A stretch of 64,000 nucleotides of DNA from Aminobacterium sp. MB27-C1 (lineage in GTDB: Bacteria; Synergistota; Synergistia; Synergistales; Aminobacteriaceae), in assembly GCF_030908405.1 (NCBI RefSeq), contig NZ_CP133089.1:1798001-1862000 (forward strand). The letters are read 5' to 3'. Each line of letters begins with the position of its first letter. The first letter of the stretch is position 1. Below, piece after piece: positions 27,175 through 36,724 of this stretch. Position numbers and translations under genes: made by a program. The notes beneath the pieces were generated by a model that did not search any database, was not told where the DNA came from, and was given only the letters and a program-made list of their open reading frames with translations.

Positions 27175-28232
27175 GGAGACACCTCTTCAAGAATGGGAGC
27201 CCCATCATAAACTTGATCTACACCTCGCCTGACTAAAATTTCTCCTTCTTCAAGCTCGCTTCTTACTTCTAAAAGACCATCTTGTGCACGACCTGGAACA
27301 ATCTTCCTCTTAAATGCCTGATTCTCCTTAATTATAAAAACATAGACCTCATTACGTTCTCTCCTCAATAAATCATCTGGGATAACTATTGTATTCTTCC
27401 TCGAATCTAAACGTATCTGGATTTCCACAAACGTTCCGGGATAAAGATTAACCGGCCGCTCAAGAGAGATTACGGTTTTATACATACCTGTTTCAGACTG
27501 CGCTTCAGGATCAATTCTCTTAACAGATCCACGAGTTATGGTATTTCTGCATAAAATACGGCAGGGACTACCTACATCAAGAGTAACTGCATCGGAAGAA
27601 GCCAACATAACCTCTACTTCAAGCTTGTTTAAATCTGCTAAGCGAAAAAGTTCTATTCCCGGCTCTGCGACCTCTCCGACATCTATATCTTTAGAAATAA
27701 CGACCCCTTCCATTGAAGACCGTATAGCTGTTCTGTGCATTGTTGTCTGAGCTTCCTGTAATCGAGCCCTCCTTTCATTAAGAAGAGCCAAAGCTTGCTC
27801 AACTTCCTTTTTTGAAATTCCACCAGCATCATAAAGACGCTTTTTTCGCTCTAAATCACGTTTTGCATTTTGAAAGTCTGTTAATTGAGATGCCAGTTCC
27901 GTCGTTTGAGTAATCTTTTCAAGCTCGCAAAGCACTTGACCAGCAGAAACTTTATCCCCCACATCTACATAGACCGCAGATACAAATTCTCGAACATAGG
28001 CAGTTATTGATTGCTCTGATACAGATCGAATTTTTCCGTAATATGTTTTCCAATAATCCCAATAGGAACGCTCAACAACATACGATGTAACTGGAATAGC
28101 CTGTATGCCAGCTACCGTTTTAATCTCTTCAGAATCTAGCTTTTTATTGTTTTTTTTATACGTGATCATAATCAATACAGAGAAAATTAATATGATAAGA
28201 AACAACATAAAACGTTTATTTGTCTTCATCAT
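27171..28232 (-). CDS. RND efflux periplasmic adaptor (membrane fusion protein)
   Basis: About 353 residues. An N-terminal membrane segment (FMLFLIILIFSVLIMITY) is followed by a lipoyl/biotinyl half-motif (VYVDVGDKVSAGQVLCELE), an alpha-hairpin (FQNAKRDLERKKRLYDAGGISKKEVEQ) and beta-barrel domains, the normal MFP order. Two ATGs (28232, 28229) and a GTG (28238) are possible starts after AAGG; I use 28232. It overlaps the RND gene and follows the TolC gene closely. Confidence 0.9.
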   Translation of the reverse strand: MMKTNKRFMLFLIILIFSVLIMITYKKNNKKLDSEEIKTVAGIQAIPVTSYVVERSYWDYWKTYYGKIRSVSEQSITAYVREFVSAVYVDVGDKVSAGQVLCELEKITQTTELASQLTDFQNAKRDLERKKRLYDAGGISKKEVEQALALLNERRARLQEAQTTMHRTAIRSSMEGVVISKDIDVGEVAEPGIELFRLADLNKLEVEVMLASSDAVTLDVGSPCRILCRNTITRGSVKRIDPEAQSETGMYKTVISLERPVNLYPGTFVEIQIRLDSRKNTIVIPDDLLRRERNEVYVFIIKENQAFKRKIVPGRAQDGLLEVRSELEEGEILVRRGVDQVYDGAPILEEVSP

Positions 28233-28243
28233 AGACACCTTTT

Positions 28244-29554
28244 CTAACTTTCTTTGTCTGGTCCGCTTTCAGGATGACTATACCCTCCAGCAACTCTTTT
28301 TAATTCCGCTAAGGATTTATACACATCCCGAATGGCTGCCAAATATTCCGTCTGGACTCTCTGGTTCTCTACTTGAGCACGTAAAAGATCAAGTTGATTA
28401 CCCATTCCCTCTTGGTACATCAACCTTGTAATAGCCAACTCTCGGGTACTCTGATCCAATTGCTGTTTTCTGCTTTTTTCCAAAGCTAGCGATTTTTCCC
28501 AATCATTTTGAGCTTCTACCACTTCTTGATATATAGAGGTTTCTTTAGCTTGTATATTGTAATGAGTCGATTGTATTAACTCTTCATATTGCTTCTGTTG
28601 CAATTTCGATTTTTGTCCATCAATAATAGGCACTGTCATTACTAACGAGAGACGGATATCACCTTCCAAAGACTCTTTTTGCTCGCTATCGGTAAGGGCT
28701 ACATATCCTAAACTAGCTTCAAGCATTGGAGAAAGTCCTTTGGCTGCAAGAATGCGCGAGAGTTCCAGTTGTCTTAACGTCAAATTGAGTATGTTCAAAT
28801 CATCTCTGTTGGCTAAAATTAGTTCAATAGTTGATGAATTTACAGATAGAACAAACGAGGTTGATATGCTCAACGAAGAAAGGGCTGTTTCTGGAATCAT
28901 ATTCAAATGTTGATTTGTCGCAAGAACATTCATGGAGGTCAAAGCATTTTGGAAAAAAGCTTCAGCTTCAGTCAAAAAGCTTCGGCTTTCTTCTACTTGT
29001 GTAGATGCTCTAATAACATCAAGTTCTGGAACCATTCCCTGCTTATATTTTTCTTGAGCTACTTTTAATAGTTCAAGTCTCTCATAAAGAATATTTTTTT
29101 GTAACTCTACATTTTCTTTAGCCCACGCAGCTTCCCAAAAGGCCTTTTCGGCCTGCGCAAGAATTTTATTTTTTTCATCTTTATATTGGAAAATAGATTT
29201 CTCATATTCAATAAGATAGTATTCTTCTTCAGGAAGATATTTTCCAGCAATATCTATTTTTTGAAGTACGTTTAAAGATAATGTCTGTTCATTTTTATTG
29301 CTTCCAGTAAAAACGATATTCTCTGTTTGAAGATTTATGGCAAGCCTCTGATGGGCAACTAAGGACTGAACTTCTGAGAATTTAGCTTTTGCTTGTTTCA
29401 CAAGAGCTAAAAGAGTAGGATTCTGAGTATCCACTATTCTGAGATACTCCTCTCTATTTATGAGAGTAGAAGATAGAACAGGATTCGGCTGTAAAAAAAG
29501 ACATAGGCATAAAAACGACAAAAGAAATATACATTTCCATCCTTTATTTTTCAC
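28244..29554 (-). CDS. TolC-family outer membrane efflux protein
   Basis: About 436 residues. Signal peptide (CIFLLSFLCLCLFLQPNPVLS) then two helical hairpin repeats rich in coiled coil, including YKQGMVPELDVIRASTQVEESR and YQEGMGNQLDLLRAQVENQR, the paired repeat motifs of the outer membrane factor family. The ATG at 29560 is directly against GAGGAG, so the in-frame GTG at 29554, 6 bases from that site, is the more likely start. It is the first gene of the tripartite efflux operon. Confidence 0.88.
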   Translation of the reverse strand: MKNKGWKCIFLLSFLCLCLFLQPNPVLSSTLINREEYLRIVDTQNPTLLALVKQAKAKFSEVQSLVAHQRLAINLQTENIVFTGSNKNEQTLSLNVLQKIDIAGKYLPEEEYYLIEYEKSIFQYKDEKNKILAQAEKAFWEAAWAKENVELQKNILYERLELLKVAQEKYKQGMVPELDVIRASTQVEESRSFLTEAEAFFQNALTSMNVLATNQHLNMIPETALSSLSISTSFVLSVNSSTIELILANRDDLNILNLTLRQLELSRILAAKGLSPMLEASLGYVALTDSEQKESLEGDIRLSLVMTVPIIDGQKSKLQQKQYEELIQSTHYNIQAKETSIYQEVVEAQNDWEKSLALEKSRKQQLDQSTRELAITRLMYQEGMGNQLDLLRAQVENQRVQTEYLAAIRDVYKSLAELKRVAGGYSHPESGPDKES

Positions 29555-29677
29555 TTTCATCTCCTCTTTATAAAACTCTAATTTTAAAAGTATAATATTC
29601 TAACAATTTCATTACTGTCAAGTCGCAGAGAGGTCTGGAAAGTAAACAAACTATAATAAGACTATTTTTGAATTTAG

Positions 29678-29706
29678 TTGACAAAGTTCAAAACTTCTGC
29701 ATAATA
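29678..29706 (+). promoter_or_regulatory. Promoter of the DEAD-box helicase gene
   Basis: TTGACA (29678-29683), then CATAAT with a 16-base spacer or ATAATA with 17. The start near 29712 gives a leader of about 90 bases. Confidence 0.65.
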
Positions 29707-29734
29707 GGAGAACACAAGAACGGGTATTTTAGAT

Positions 29735-29766
29735 AGTGGCCCCCTCTTGAGGGTGGCCACTTTTTT
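29735..29766 (+). terminator. Intrinsic terminator inside the helicase leader (attenuator)
   Basis: AGTGGCC-CCCT pairs with AGGG-T-GGCCACT (11 bp, one bulged T, 4-base loop), followed by TTTTTT. It lies between the promoter and the Shine-Dalgarno site. The upstream neighbour is on the other strand, so there is no upstream plus-strand gene to terminate; read-through must control the helicase. Confidence 0.75.
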
Positions 29767-29801
29767 ATGCCCAATGAGAAACAGGAGGCATTTTTGTATT
29801 C

Positions 29802-31472
29802 ATGAAACAAAACAACTTTGAGCAATACGAACTTCGGCCAGAACTTCTTAAAGCCCTTTCAGAGAGAGGTTTTTCTTCTCCAACCCCAGTGCAGGACCGA
29901 GTTCTTTCTGAAAATATCTGGGAGAAAGATGTTCTTGTCAGAGCAGAAACAGGTTCTGGTAAAACATTGGCGTTTCTTCTCCCTTTACTACAGAGAGTTA
30001 CCCCTGGTGATAGAAAATCAAAAACGTTAATACTCTCACCTACCCGAGAGCTCTCTCAACAAATATGGAAAGAAGCCGATTGGCTCGGGAGATATCTTAA
30101 TATCTCTACAGCATCTCTCGTCGGTGGAATGGACATGTCAAGGCAAATTCGTTCTCTGCGAGATGGTTCTTGCGTAGTAACGGGAACGCCTGGACGAGTT
30201 TTAGACCATATCAGAAGAGGAACTCTCGACACGTCAGGAATAGAGACTGTTGTTCTTGATGAAGGAGACCATATGCTTGATCTCGGCTTCAAAGAGGAAC
30301 TAGAAGCCATTCTTGATAGTTTTCCAGATCGAAAGCAAATATGGCTTTTTTCTGCAACTATGCCTGCAGAAATCAAGAACCTTACAAAAAGATACCTTAC
30401 AACTCCTCTCTTTATCGCTTTGAATAAAGAGGGCGAGGCCAATGAGGACATTGTTCATGAAGTATACCTGGTGCCATCTCGCCACAAAGAAGAAGGGCTT
30501 GTCAATACCCTTTTGTGGGAAAAACCAACGAGGGGAATTCTTTTCTGCCATACACGTGCGGAAACAGTAGAACTGGCACGAAAACTTCATGATGAGAATT
30601 TTCAGGCTGTCTGCCTTCATGGTGAAATGAGCCAGAGGGAAAGAAATATGGCTCTTTCTCAATTTAGAAGTGGACGTGTTCCTCTTCTTGTTGCTACAAA
30701 CGTAGCTGCTCGAGGGCTGGATATTCAGGGAGTTTCTCACGTTATTCAGATGGGCTTGCCCGATAACAGAGAAACATTTGTACATAGAAGCGGAAGAACA
30801 GGACGAGCTGGTCATGAAGGACGAGATCTACTTGTACTTTCTCCCAAAGAAGCCGCAGCCTTCAAGAGTATGGTACGAACTTCGAATATCTCCATAACAT
30901 GGAAAAATGTTCCCGACCCCAAGGATATCCGTAAGAAACAACGTATTCTTTATGAAGAAAAAATTTTTGCTGCTGAACATTATGAAACACAGGAGAATCT
31001 CGAGTGGGCAGACTCTCTTCTCGAGTGTCACGAAAGTCGTGCTCTAGCTTCGCGGCTACTTGGCCTTCTTTTTTCTCGTAAAAATGCTGGCTATGAACTC
31101 TCAGCAGACCTTGATCAAGAAATGAAACAAGGACGGACATCTAGAAGAAACAGGAAAAAAGAAAGCTTTGGCTCTGGTCACTCTCATAAAACCGTCATAC
31201 GAATAGAGAGAGGCACTGATCACGGTTGGGATGTAGGGAAAATATTAAGAGTCATATGCTCAACTTTGAACATTAATAAGTCCGGAGTTGGCGCTATTCG
31301 CCTTAAAAATGATCATGCCCATGTAGAACTGTTACCAGCAGCAGAAAAAGACTTTGAACGATTGGGAAATCGCCTTATCGAGCGAGGTTTACTTGCCGAA
31401 GAAAAGAAACCACAACGTAAATCCAGTGAGAAATGGGGACATAAGGCCCCAAGACAACGTAAAAAACGATAG
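29802..31472 (+). CDS. DEAD-box RNA helicase with DbpA-like RNA-binding C-terminal domain
   Basis: 556 residues. Q motif region FSSPTPVQ, Walker A AETGSGKT (48-55), PTRELS, then DEGD (153-156) in place of the usual DEAD, SAT, and the C-terminal HRSGRTGRAG motif. The tail (about 465-530, HSHKTVIRIERGTDHGWDVG) resembles the DbpA RNA-binding fold, found in helicases that act in ribosome assembly. It ends in a basic tail. The GGAGG lies 13 bases before the ATG, a long spacing. A cold-shock gene is next to it on the other strand, in keeping with a cold or RNA-structure response. Confidence 0.93.
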   Translation: MKQNNFEQYELRPELLKALSERGFSSPTPVQDRVLSENIWEKDVLVRAETGSGKTLAFLLPLLQRVTPGDRKSKTLILSPTRELSQQIWKEADWLGRYLNISTASLVGGMDMSRQIRSLRDGSCVVTGTPGRVLDHIRRGTLDTSGIETVVLDEGDHMLDLGFKEELEAILDSFPDRKQIWLFSATMPAEIKNLTKRYLTTPLFIALNKEGEANEDIVHEVYLVPSRHKEEGLVNTLLWEKPTRGILFCHTRAETVELARKLHDENFQAVCLHGEMSQRERNMALSQFRSGRVPLLVATNVAARGLDIQGVSHVIQMGLPDNRETFVHRSGRTGRAGHEGRDLLVLSPKEAAAFKSMVRTSNISITWKNVPDPKDIRKKQRILYEEKIFAAEHYETQENLEWADSLLECHESRALASRLLGLLFSRKNAGYELSADLDQEMKQGRTSRRNRKKESFGSGHSHKTVIRIERGTDHGWDVGKILRVICSTLNINKSGVGAIRLKNDHAHVELLPAAEKDFERLGNRLIERGLLAEEKKPQRKSSEKWGHKAPRQRKKR

Positions 31473-31486
31473 GAACATTAAATATA

Positions 31487-31514
31487 AAAGAGAGGAGCCT
31501 AGGCTCCTCTCTTT
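31487..31514. terminator. Perfect 28-bp palindromic bidirectional terminator
   Basis: AAAGAGAGGAGCCT (31487-31500) and its exact reverse complement (31501-31514), with AT tails on both sides, between the helicase (plus) and csp (minus) genes. Confidence 0.85.
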
Positions 31515-31559
31515 ATTTTGACTAATGTCTATTTCAACGAATGTAAAGTATGATCGTAA

Positions 31560-31760
31560 TTACATTTTCTGAACGTTAGCAGCCTGGGGCCCCTTATCCC
31601 CCTGAGTAACGTCAAAAGACACTCTCTGATTTTCACTTAGGGTCTTGAATCCGTCACCCATAATTGCACTATAATGCACGAAAACATCTTTACCCTCATC
31701 TGTTGTTATAAAACCGTAACCCTTGCTATCGTTAAACCATTTCACTGTGCCCTGAGCCAT
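31560..31760 (-). CDS. Cold-shock protein (CspA family)
   Basis: 66 residues, single cold-shock domain: [17 protein letters not shown] contains RNP1 (KGYGFI), and DVFVHYS is RNP2. It is an RNA chaperone that melts secondary structure. AGGAGG lies 8 bases before the ATG. The leader is about 60 bases and holds a GCCGT/ACGGC hairpin, typical of csp mRNAs with structured leaders. Confidence 0.96.
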   Translation of the reverse strand: MAQGTVKWFNDSKGYGFITTDEGKDVFVHYSAIMGDGFKTLSENQRVSFDVTQGDKGPQAANVQKM

Positions 31761-31821
31761 AAAAATGAATCCTCCTAATGCAGAATATAGAGCCGTTTAT
31801 ACACATTAATACGGCCATTAA

Positions 31822-31850
31822 ACGATACCTGATCGAGTAAATACTGTCAA
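31822..31850 (-). promoter_or_regulatory. Promoter of the cold-shock gene
   Basis: Minus strand TTGACA (31850-31845), 17-base spacer, TATCGT (31827-31822). Confidence 0.65.
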
Positions 31851-31868
31851 GCAATATTTAAGGTTTTA

Positions 31869-33185
31869 TCATCCTGCACAATTCTTTTCATAAATATTTA
31901 TACATTTTGTCTCGGGAATAAAAAATATACAAATAAAACTTAAGACTACCGCAACAAAACATGGAAGCAATGCCCGTTGGAAAAGGGGAATACTATCAAG
32001 AATACCAGCGTAACGATCAAGAATTTTCCCAATGAGTGTCGTAAAAAGCCCTATAGATAAAAAACAACCTGTATTCATTAAGGATATGGCAATACCTGTA
32101 AAGCGTGAGGGAGCCAACTCACGCGCAAGAGCCCATGACATTACATACGCAGTAGTTGACACCCCCATCACGAAATAGAGGGGTTTTAACAACCAAATCG
32201 GCGGATGTCCTCCATTATAGAAAACTAAAATACCCCATGTTGCAATGTTTAAAGAAACGAGCAAAAACATAGGCCATCTTCTTCGCCCCACTTTATCTGA
32301 AAACCAACCTGAAAAGAGGCTGCCAAGCATTAATCCCACCAATATAATTGCTATATACGAAGAAGCCACAGATGTAGGAAGAGCATAGACAGATTCCATA
32401 AAGGCAACGCCCCAAGCGCTGGTAAAAGAGAGACTTGCTCCCTGATTTAATGCGAAGAAGAGGATCACAGGCCATAAACGCCGAACTCGAAGAACCTGTT
32501 TAAACCCTTCTTTTAGGCTCTCTTTCTTCTCTATCTCTTTTTTTAGAACATCACTATTTGATATATCAACTTCGTTAATGGGAGGGAATCCCAAATCTTG
32601 AGGAGTATTACGAATTAAGAGATAGCATGCAACAGCTAAAAAGATGGAAAATATGCCTATTGCCAAAAAGGTGTTTCTCCATGTAAGAAGAGCAACAGCC
32701 CAGGCAAGAGGTGTTTGAGCCAAGAGGCCCCCTCCATTACCAATAAGAGACGTCATGCCAGAAACCGTAGCAAATTCACGTTCCCTAAACCATTTTGATT
32801 GTACCTTCAGTATAGATACAAAAACTGTGGCTACGCCTATTCCGACAAAAAAACGGCCTGAAAAAAGAACAAAAGTGGTAGGGGCAGACCCAAAAAGAAG
32901 AGCTCCTATTCCAGCTATAAAAATACCAACAGAAACTGTGATCCTTGCTCCCAGAGAATCAACTAAAAGACCAACAGGAATTTGCATAATCATATATGCA
33001 TAAAAATAGAGAGAAGCTAATGTACCAAAAGCTGCGCCGCTCAAACCAAAGGAATCTACAAGATCACTGCGAACAACTCCCGCTGCAAGACGATGGAAAA
33101 AAACAACCATGTAGACTAGAACCATAATTCCCCAAACAACCCAGCGATAATGTAATCCTTTGCTCATTCCATCCTTACTTTGCAT
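31869..33185 (-). CDS. MFS transporter
   Basis: 438 residues, twelve hydrophobic helices with a central hydrophilic loop (about 205-230). The loop-2 motif appears as DSLGARITVSVG, and its repeat in the second half as GWFSDKVGRRRWP. It resembles MFS members of the anion/organic acid or nitrate-type groups, but the substrate is not readable. GGAGGG lies 7 bases before the ATG. An extended -10 (TGCTATGAT, hexamer 33237-33242) upstream on the minus strand is the likely promoter. Confidence 0.88.
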   Translation of the reverse strand: MQSKDGMSKGLHYRWVVWGIMVLVYMVVFFHRLAAGVVRSDLVDSFGLSGAAFGTLASLYFYAYMIMQIPVGLLVDSLGARITVSVGIFIAGIGALLFGSAPTTFVLFSGRFFVGIGVATVFVSILKVQSKWFREREFATVSGMTSLIGNGGGLLAQTPLAWAVALLTWRNTFLAIGIFSIFLAVACYLLIRNTPQDLGFPPINEVDISNSDVLKKEIEKKESLKEGFKQVLRVRRLWPVILFFALNQGASLSFTSAWGVAFMESVYALPTSVASSYIAIILVGLMLGSLFSGWFSDKVGRRRWPMFLLVSLNIATWGILVFYNGGHPPIWLLKPLYFVMGVSTTAYVMSWALARELAPSRFTGIAISLMNTGCFLSIGLFTTLIGKILDRYAGILDSIPLFQRALLPCFVAVVLSFICIFFIPETKCINIYEKNCAG

Positions 33186-33282
33186 TACAAATCCCTCCGA
33201 TAAACGGTCAACTCTCTACAATCATCAGAAAATAGTATCATAGCATACACAAGAGGACTCTTCTTCTTTTATGTTTACATGG

Positions 33283-33288
33283 TATAAT
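33283..33288 (+). promoter_or_regulatory. Extended -10 promoter for the ABC-F gene
   Basis: TGGTATAAT (TATAAT at 33283-33288) 35 bases before the ATG; no good -35. It is divergent from the MFS promoter in a 137-base gap. Confidence 0.5.
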
Positions 33289-33322
33289 TCCTGCCGCAGA
33301 ATAGGGATAAAAGGTGAGAAGA

Positions 33323-35293
33323 ATGATTCAATTAATAAATATTACGCATTTCTTTGGGGAACAACAACTCTATAGCAATCTTAACTGGGCCATCAATATG
33401 GGCAGTAAAGTTGGGCTCGTAGGAAATAACGGAAGTGGGAAAACAACCCTTCTTAAAATCTTAATGGGGCTGATTGAGCCCAAAGAAGGAAATATAACCT
33501 TTCCCAGAAATTCGCGTATCGGATATCTTCCGCAAGATCTGGTAGAGATAGAAAATATCCCCCTTCTCAACTATCTGAAAAAACAGGCTGGAATAGATTC
33601 TTTGGAAAAAGAGCTCCGAATCATTGAAGAAAACGTTGCTCAAACAGCTCAAAACCAAGGGGAAGGATACAAAACTCTTTTAAAAAGACACGATCTTCTC
33701 GTTCACCAATATGAGCAACTGGGTGGATATGAATTTACGGCAATGGCACAAAAAGTACTGAAGGGGCTTGGTTTCGCAGAAGAAGATGGACAACGATATA
33801 CAGGGGAGTTTTCTGGAGGATGGAAAATGCGAATCTCTCTGGCTGCCATTCTGCTCTCTTCCCCTAACGTTCTTCTTCTTGATGAACCTACGAACCATCT
33901 TGACACTGAAAGTATGGAATGGCTTGAAGACTGGCTCTCTCATTTTAGCGGAACGCTTATAACGATCTCACATGATAGACATTTTCTTGATAAAATCTGT
34001 TCTTCAATCGCAGAACTCTCTCATGAAAACATTACTGTATATAAAGGGAATTTTACATGGTATCTGGAAGAAAAAGCACGACGAGAAGAGGAGCTAGAAC
34101 GAATAGCTCGCAAACAACGCTCTGAAATAGAGAAAGAAATGGCTTTTATAGAACGTTTTCGCTATAAAGCCACAAAGGCAACTCAAGTCCAAAGCAGAAT
34201 AAAGAGACTTGAAAAGATGAATATTGTTGAAATCGATGACTCTCAAAAAGTTATTGGCATTCATTTTCCTCAATCTCCCCGTAGCGGGCATGAAGTTCTA
34301 TCTGTAAAAGACGTGCAAAAGGATTACGGGAATCACACCGTTTTTCAACACATCTCCTTTACTGTTCATCGCGGGGAAAAAATTGCCCTTGTTGGTGTCA
34401 ATGGCGCGGGGAAATCCACTCTATCTCGCCTTATTAGCTTGTCGGAACAACCTACATACGGAGAAGTATCTCTTGGTTACAATGTAAAAATGGGGTTCTT
34501 TTCTCAGGAAAGTGCTAAAAACCTAACCTATTCCCGTACAATCTGGGAAGAAATTTCACATACAGGATATCTTGGAACAGATATGGAAAAAAGAAGCCTT
34601 CTCGGGGCCTTCCTTTTTTCTGGGGATGATATATATAAATCTATCTCCGTTCTTTCCGGTGGCGAGAAATCGCGAGTAGCTCTGTTGAAACTTCTTTTAG
34701 AAGAAACCAATCTTCTTATCCTAGACGAACCTACAAACCATCTCGATATGCAAACTCGTGATGTTTTTCAACAAGCACTAACTGAATATGGAGGGACTGT
34801 CATTATCGTCTCTCACGACAGGTATTTTCTTGATAATCTTGTAACGAGAGTTATAGAAATTCGAGATGGGGAAATATTTGATTACCCCGGAAATTATTCA
34901 TATTTCATAGAAAAAAGAGCTGAACGGCTTAACCAGCAAAAAGATATAGAAGCTAGCAAAGAAAAAGAAAACGTATCAAGCAAAAATGACGAAAAAGAAA
35001 GAAAACGCAAAGAAGCAGAACAAAGAAATCTGCTTTACAGGGAGAAGCAAAAAATCATGAAACATCTTTCTCCTCTTGAAGAAAAAATTGAGAAGACAGA
35101 AGAAGAAAAACAAGAGATTGAATCAATGCTCTGCGACCCCACTTTCTTGGAAAATTCTCAGGAAGTGCAAAAAATCATGGTTCGATATAACGAAATTAAT
35201 GCTTTGTTGAGTCAATATATGAAAGAATGGGAAAGTCTTATGGAACAGATAGACTTCGTTGAAAAAGAAGTGATGCAAGAGACTTCATCATGA
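33323..35293 (+). CDS. ABC-F family ATPase (Uup/EttA-like)
   Basis: 656 residues, two NBDs without membrane helices. NBD1: GNNGSGKTT, signature FSGGWKMR, LLLDEPTNHLD. NBD2: GVNGAGKST, signature LSGGEKSR, LLILDEPTNHLD. A charged linker (about 235-300, ERFRYKATKATQVQSR) matches the P-site tRNA interaction region, and the C terminus is a coiled coil (about 550-650), as in Uup. Members act on the ribosome in elongation or assembly. The ATG at 33323 is preferred over GTG at 33314, which overlaps the AAAGG site. The stop overlaps the methyltransferase start by 4 bases. Confidence 0.92.
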   Translation: MIQLINITHFFGEQQLYSNLNWAINMGSKVGLVGNNGSGKTTLLKILMGLIEPKEGNITFPRNSRIGYLPQDLVEIENIPLLNYLKKQAGIDSLEKELRIIEENVAQTAQNQGEGYKTLLKRHDLLVHQYEQLGGYEFTAMAQKVLKGLGFAEEDGQRYTGEFSGGWKMRISLAAILLSSPNVLLLDEPTNHLDTESMEWLEDWLSHFSGTLITISHDRHFLDKICSSIAELSHENITVYKGNFTWYLEEKARREEELERIARKQRSEIEKEMAFIERFRYKATKATQVQSRIKRLEKMNIVEIDDSQKVIGIHFPQSPRSGHEVLSVKDVQKDYGNHTVFQHISFTVHRGEKIALVGVNGAGKSTLSRLISLSEQPTYGEVSLGYNVKMGFFSQESAKNLTYSRTIWEEISHTGYLGTDMEKRSLLGAFLFSGDDIYKSISVLSGGEKSRVALLKLLLEETNLLILDEPTNHLDMQTRDVFQQALTEYGGTVIIVSHDRYFLDNLVTRVIEIRDGEIFDYPGNYSYFIEKRAERLNQQKDIEASKEKENVSSKNDEKERKRKEAEQRNLLYREKQKIMKHLSPLEEKIEKTEEEKQEIESMLCDPTFLENSQEVQKIMVRYNEINALLSQYMKEWESLMEQIDFVEKEVMQETSS

Positions 35294-35886
35294 AAAAAGT
35301 TCAGGATCCTTTCAAAAGATTTGCTCATTTTTACGATTTTTTCATGATCGTCACAGGCCTTTATAAAACTAAACATATTTTAAAATTAGCCCCACTCAAG
35401 GCTAATCAACGCATTCTTGACATAGGAGGAGGAACCGGTTATCTGGCTCGCAAGCTCCTTGGAGAACAGCGAGAAATACATGTTATAGACACGAGTCCAG
35501 ATATGATCCGTTATTTAGACGATTCCCCTGTAATAACTACTATTGGTGACGGCAAATCTACTCCATATAAAGATAACTATTTTCATGGAATAATCCTCTC
35601 TGACGCATATCATCATATAGAACAACAAGACGCTCTTCTTGAAGAAATTGACCGTATTCTCTCTCCTGATGGATTTTTACTCATTTACGAATTTAACAAA
35701 AGCTCTCTTCTTGCCACAATGATAGGCTGGCTTGAAGAAAAATTCATCTCTCCTGTTTTTTACGTTACTCCCCAAAAACTAAAAGAAAAAGTCTCTCAAC
35801 GAAATTATATTTTGCAAAAAGAAATTAACAAAGGATATTGGTTTATCCATCTCTATCAAAAAAAGAATCTATTAATGATAAAATGA
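35290..35886 (+). CDS. Class I SAM-dependent methyltransferase
   Basis: 198 residues with motif I LDIGGGTGYLA, the acidic loop VIDTSPDM and motif HGIILSDAYHH, in the Methyltransf_11 style of ubiquinone/menaquinone-type small-molecule methylases. The target is unknown. ATGA overlap with the ABC-F gene indicates coupled translation. Confidence 0.87.
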   Translation: MKKVQDPFKRFAHFYDFFMIVTGLYKTKHILKLAPLKANQRILDIGGGTGYLARKLLGEQREIHVIDTSPDMIRYLDDSPVITTIGDGKSTPYKDNYFHGIILSDAYHHIEQQDALLEEIDRILSPDGFLLIYEFNKSSLLATMIGWLEEKFISPVFYVTPQKLKEKVSQRNYILQKEINKGYWFIHLYQKKNLLMIK

Positions 35887-35926
35887 CTTTAGGTCTATTT
35901 TATTTAATTCCTTAGGAGGGTATACA

Positions 35927-36724
35927 ATGAGGCGAAACTCTCTTCTGTGCTTGCTTTCCATTATCCTCATATTTCATTCCGCTCCTCTTTGGGGGCAAGA
36001 AATATCAGCGCTGACTACAGGTCAACGTCTTCAACATCATTTCATTAAAGAACTTGATCCCGAAAAGATGACTATTGTTTTTGATGAAGAACCCAACGAA
36101 AATGGATATATTCGTGATATGTACATGGATATACAGGGGGCTATTATTGGTGGAGTTCGTATCAAAAGTCTTTCGCTTAGAGCCATGGGAGTACAACTCT
36201 CCCCCATAACTACATGGGGCGAAGAAGGCCCTCAAGTTAACTATATTATGAATATCCATGCTAAAGGTGTCATCTGTGAAGATGACATAAACAGAAACTT
36301 ACTCCAAAAAGAATTTGGAGATGATGATCATTGGCATAATATACAATTAGATATTAGTCCCGATGGAATTTATGCTAAGGGATATTACCTTGTTCGTCTG
36401 CTTCTGAAACTCGACATCCTTATAGAAATTGAAAGCCGCCTAAAAATAGTAAACCAACAACAAATCTGGCTTGACGATTATAAAGTTCGGGTCAATCGAG
36501 TCGATGTTCCTGATTTTGTTACAGAAAAAGCTGTATCACAAATTCAACCTCTTCTAGATTTAAGCAAATTTGTTTTTCCGTTAAAGCTTACTTCTATAGC
36601 GTATGATGACACGTCTATTACGCTTTCCAGTGCAAAAGAACCTGAACCTTTTGACGGCATTATTTACCGTTATGAAAAAGAATCATTAAAACCAATTATG
36701 TGTTCAGCACCAGAGAGACACTGA
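35927..36724 (+). CDS. Secreted LmeA-like (DUF2993) lipid-binding protein
   Basis: 265 residues with a signal peptide (LCLLSIILIFHSAPLWGQ). The rest is beta-rich, with the IDILIEIESRL- and VNRVDVPDFVTEKA-like strands of LmeA/DUF2993 proteins, which bind phospholipid and in mycobacteria act in lipomannan elongation. AGGAGGG lies before the ATG. The 3' end overlaps the convergent glucokinase gene by 55 bases, so no terminator is present between them. Confidence 0.75.
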   Translation: MRRNSLLCLLSIILIFHSAPLWGQEISALTTGQRLQHHFIKELDPEKMTIVFDEEPNENGYIRDMYMDIQGAIIGGVRIKSLSLRAMGVQLSPITTWGEEGPQVNYIMNIHAKGVICEDDINRNLLQKEFGDDDHWHNIQLDISPDGIYAKGYYLVRLLLKLDILIEIESRLKIVNQQQIWLDDYKVRVNRVDVPDFVTEKAVSQIQPLLDLSKFVFPLKLTSIAYDDTSITLSSAKEPEPFDGIIYRYEKESLKPIMCSAPERH

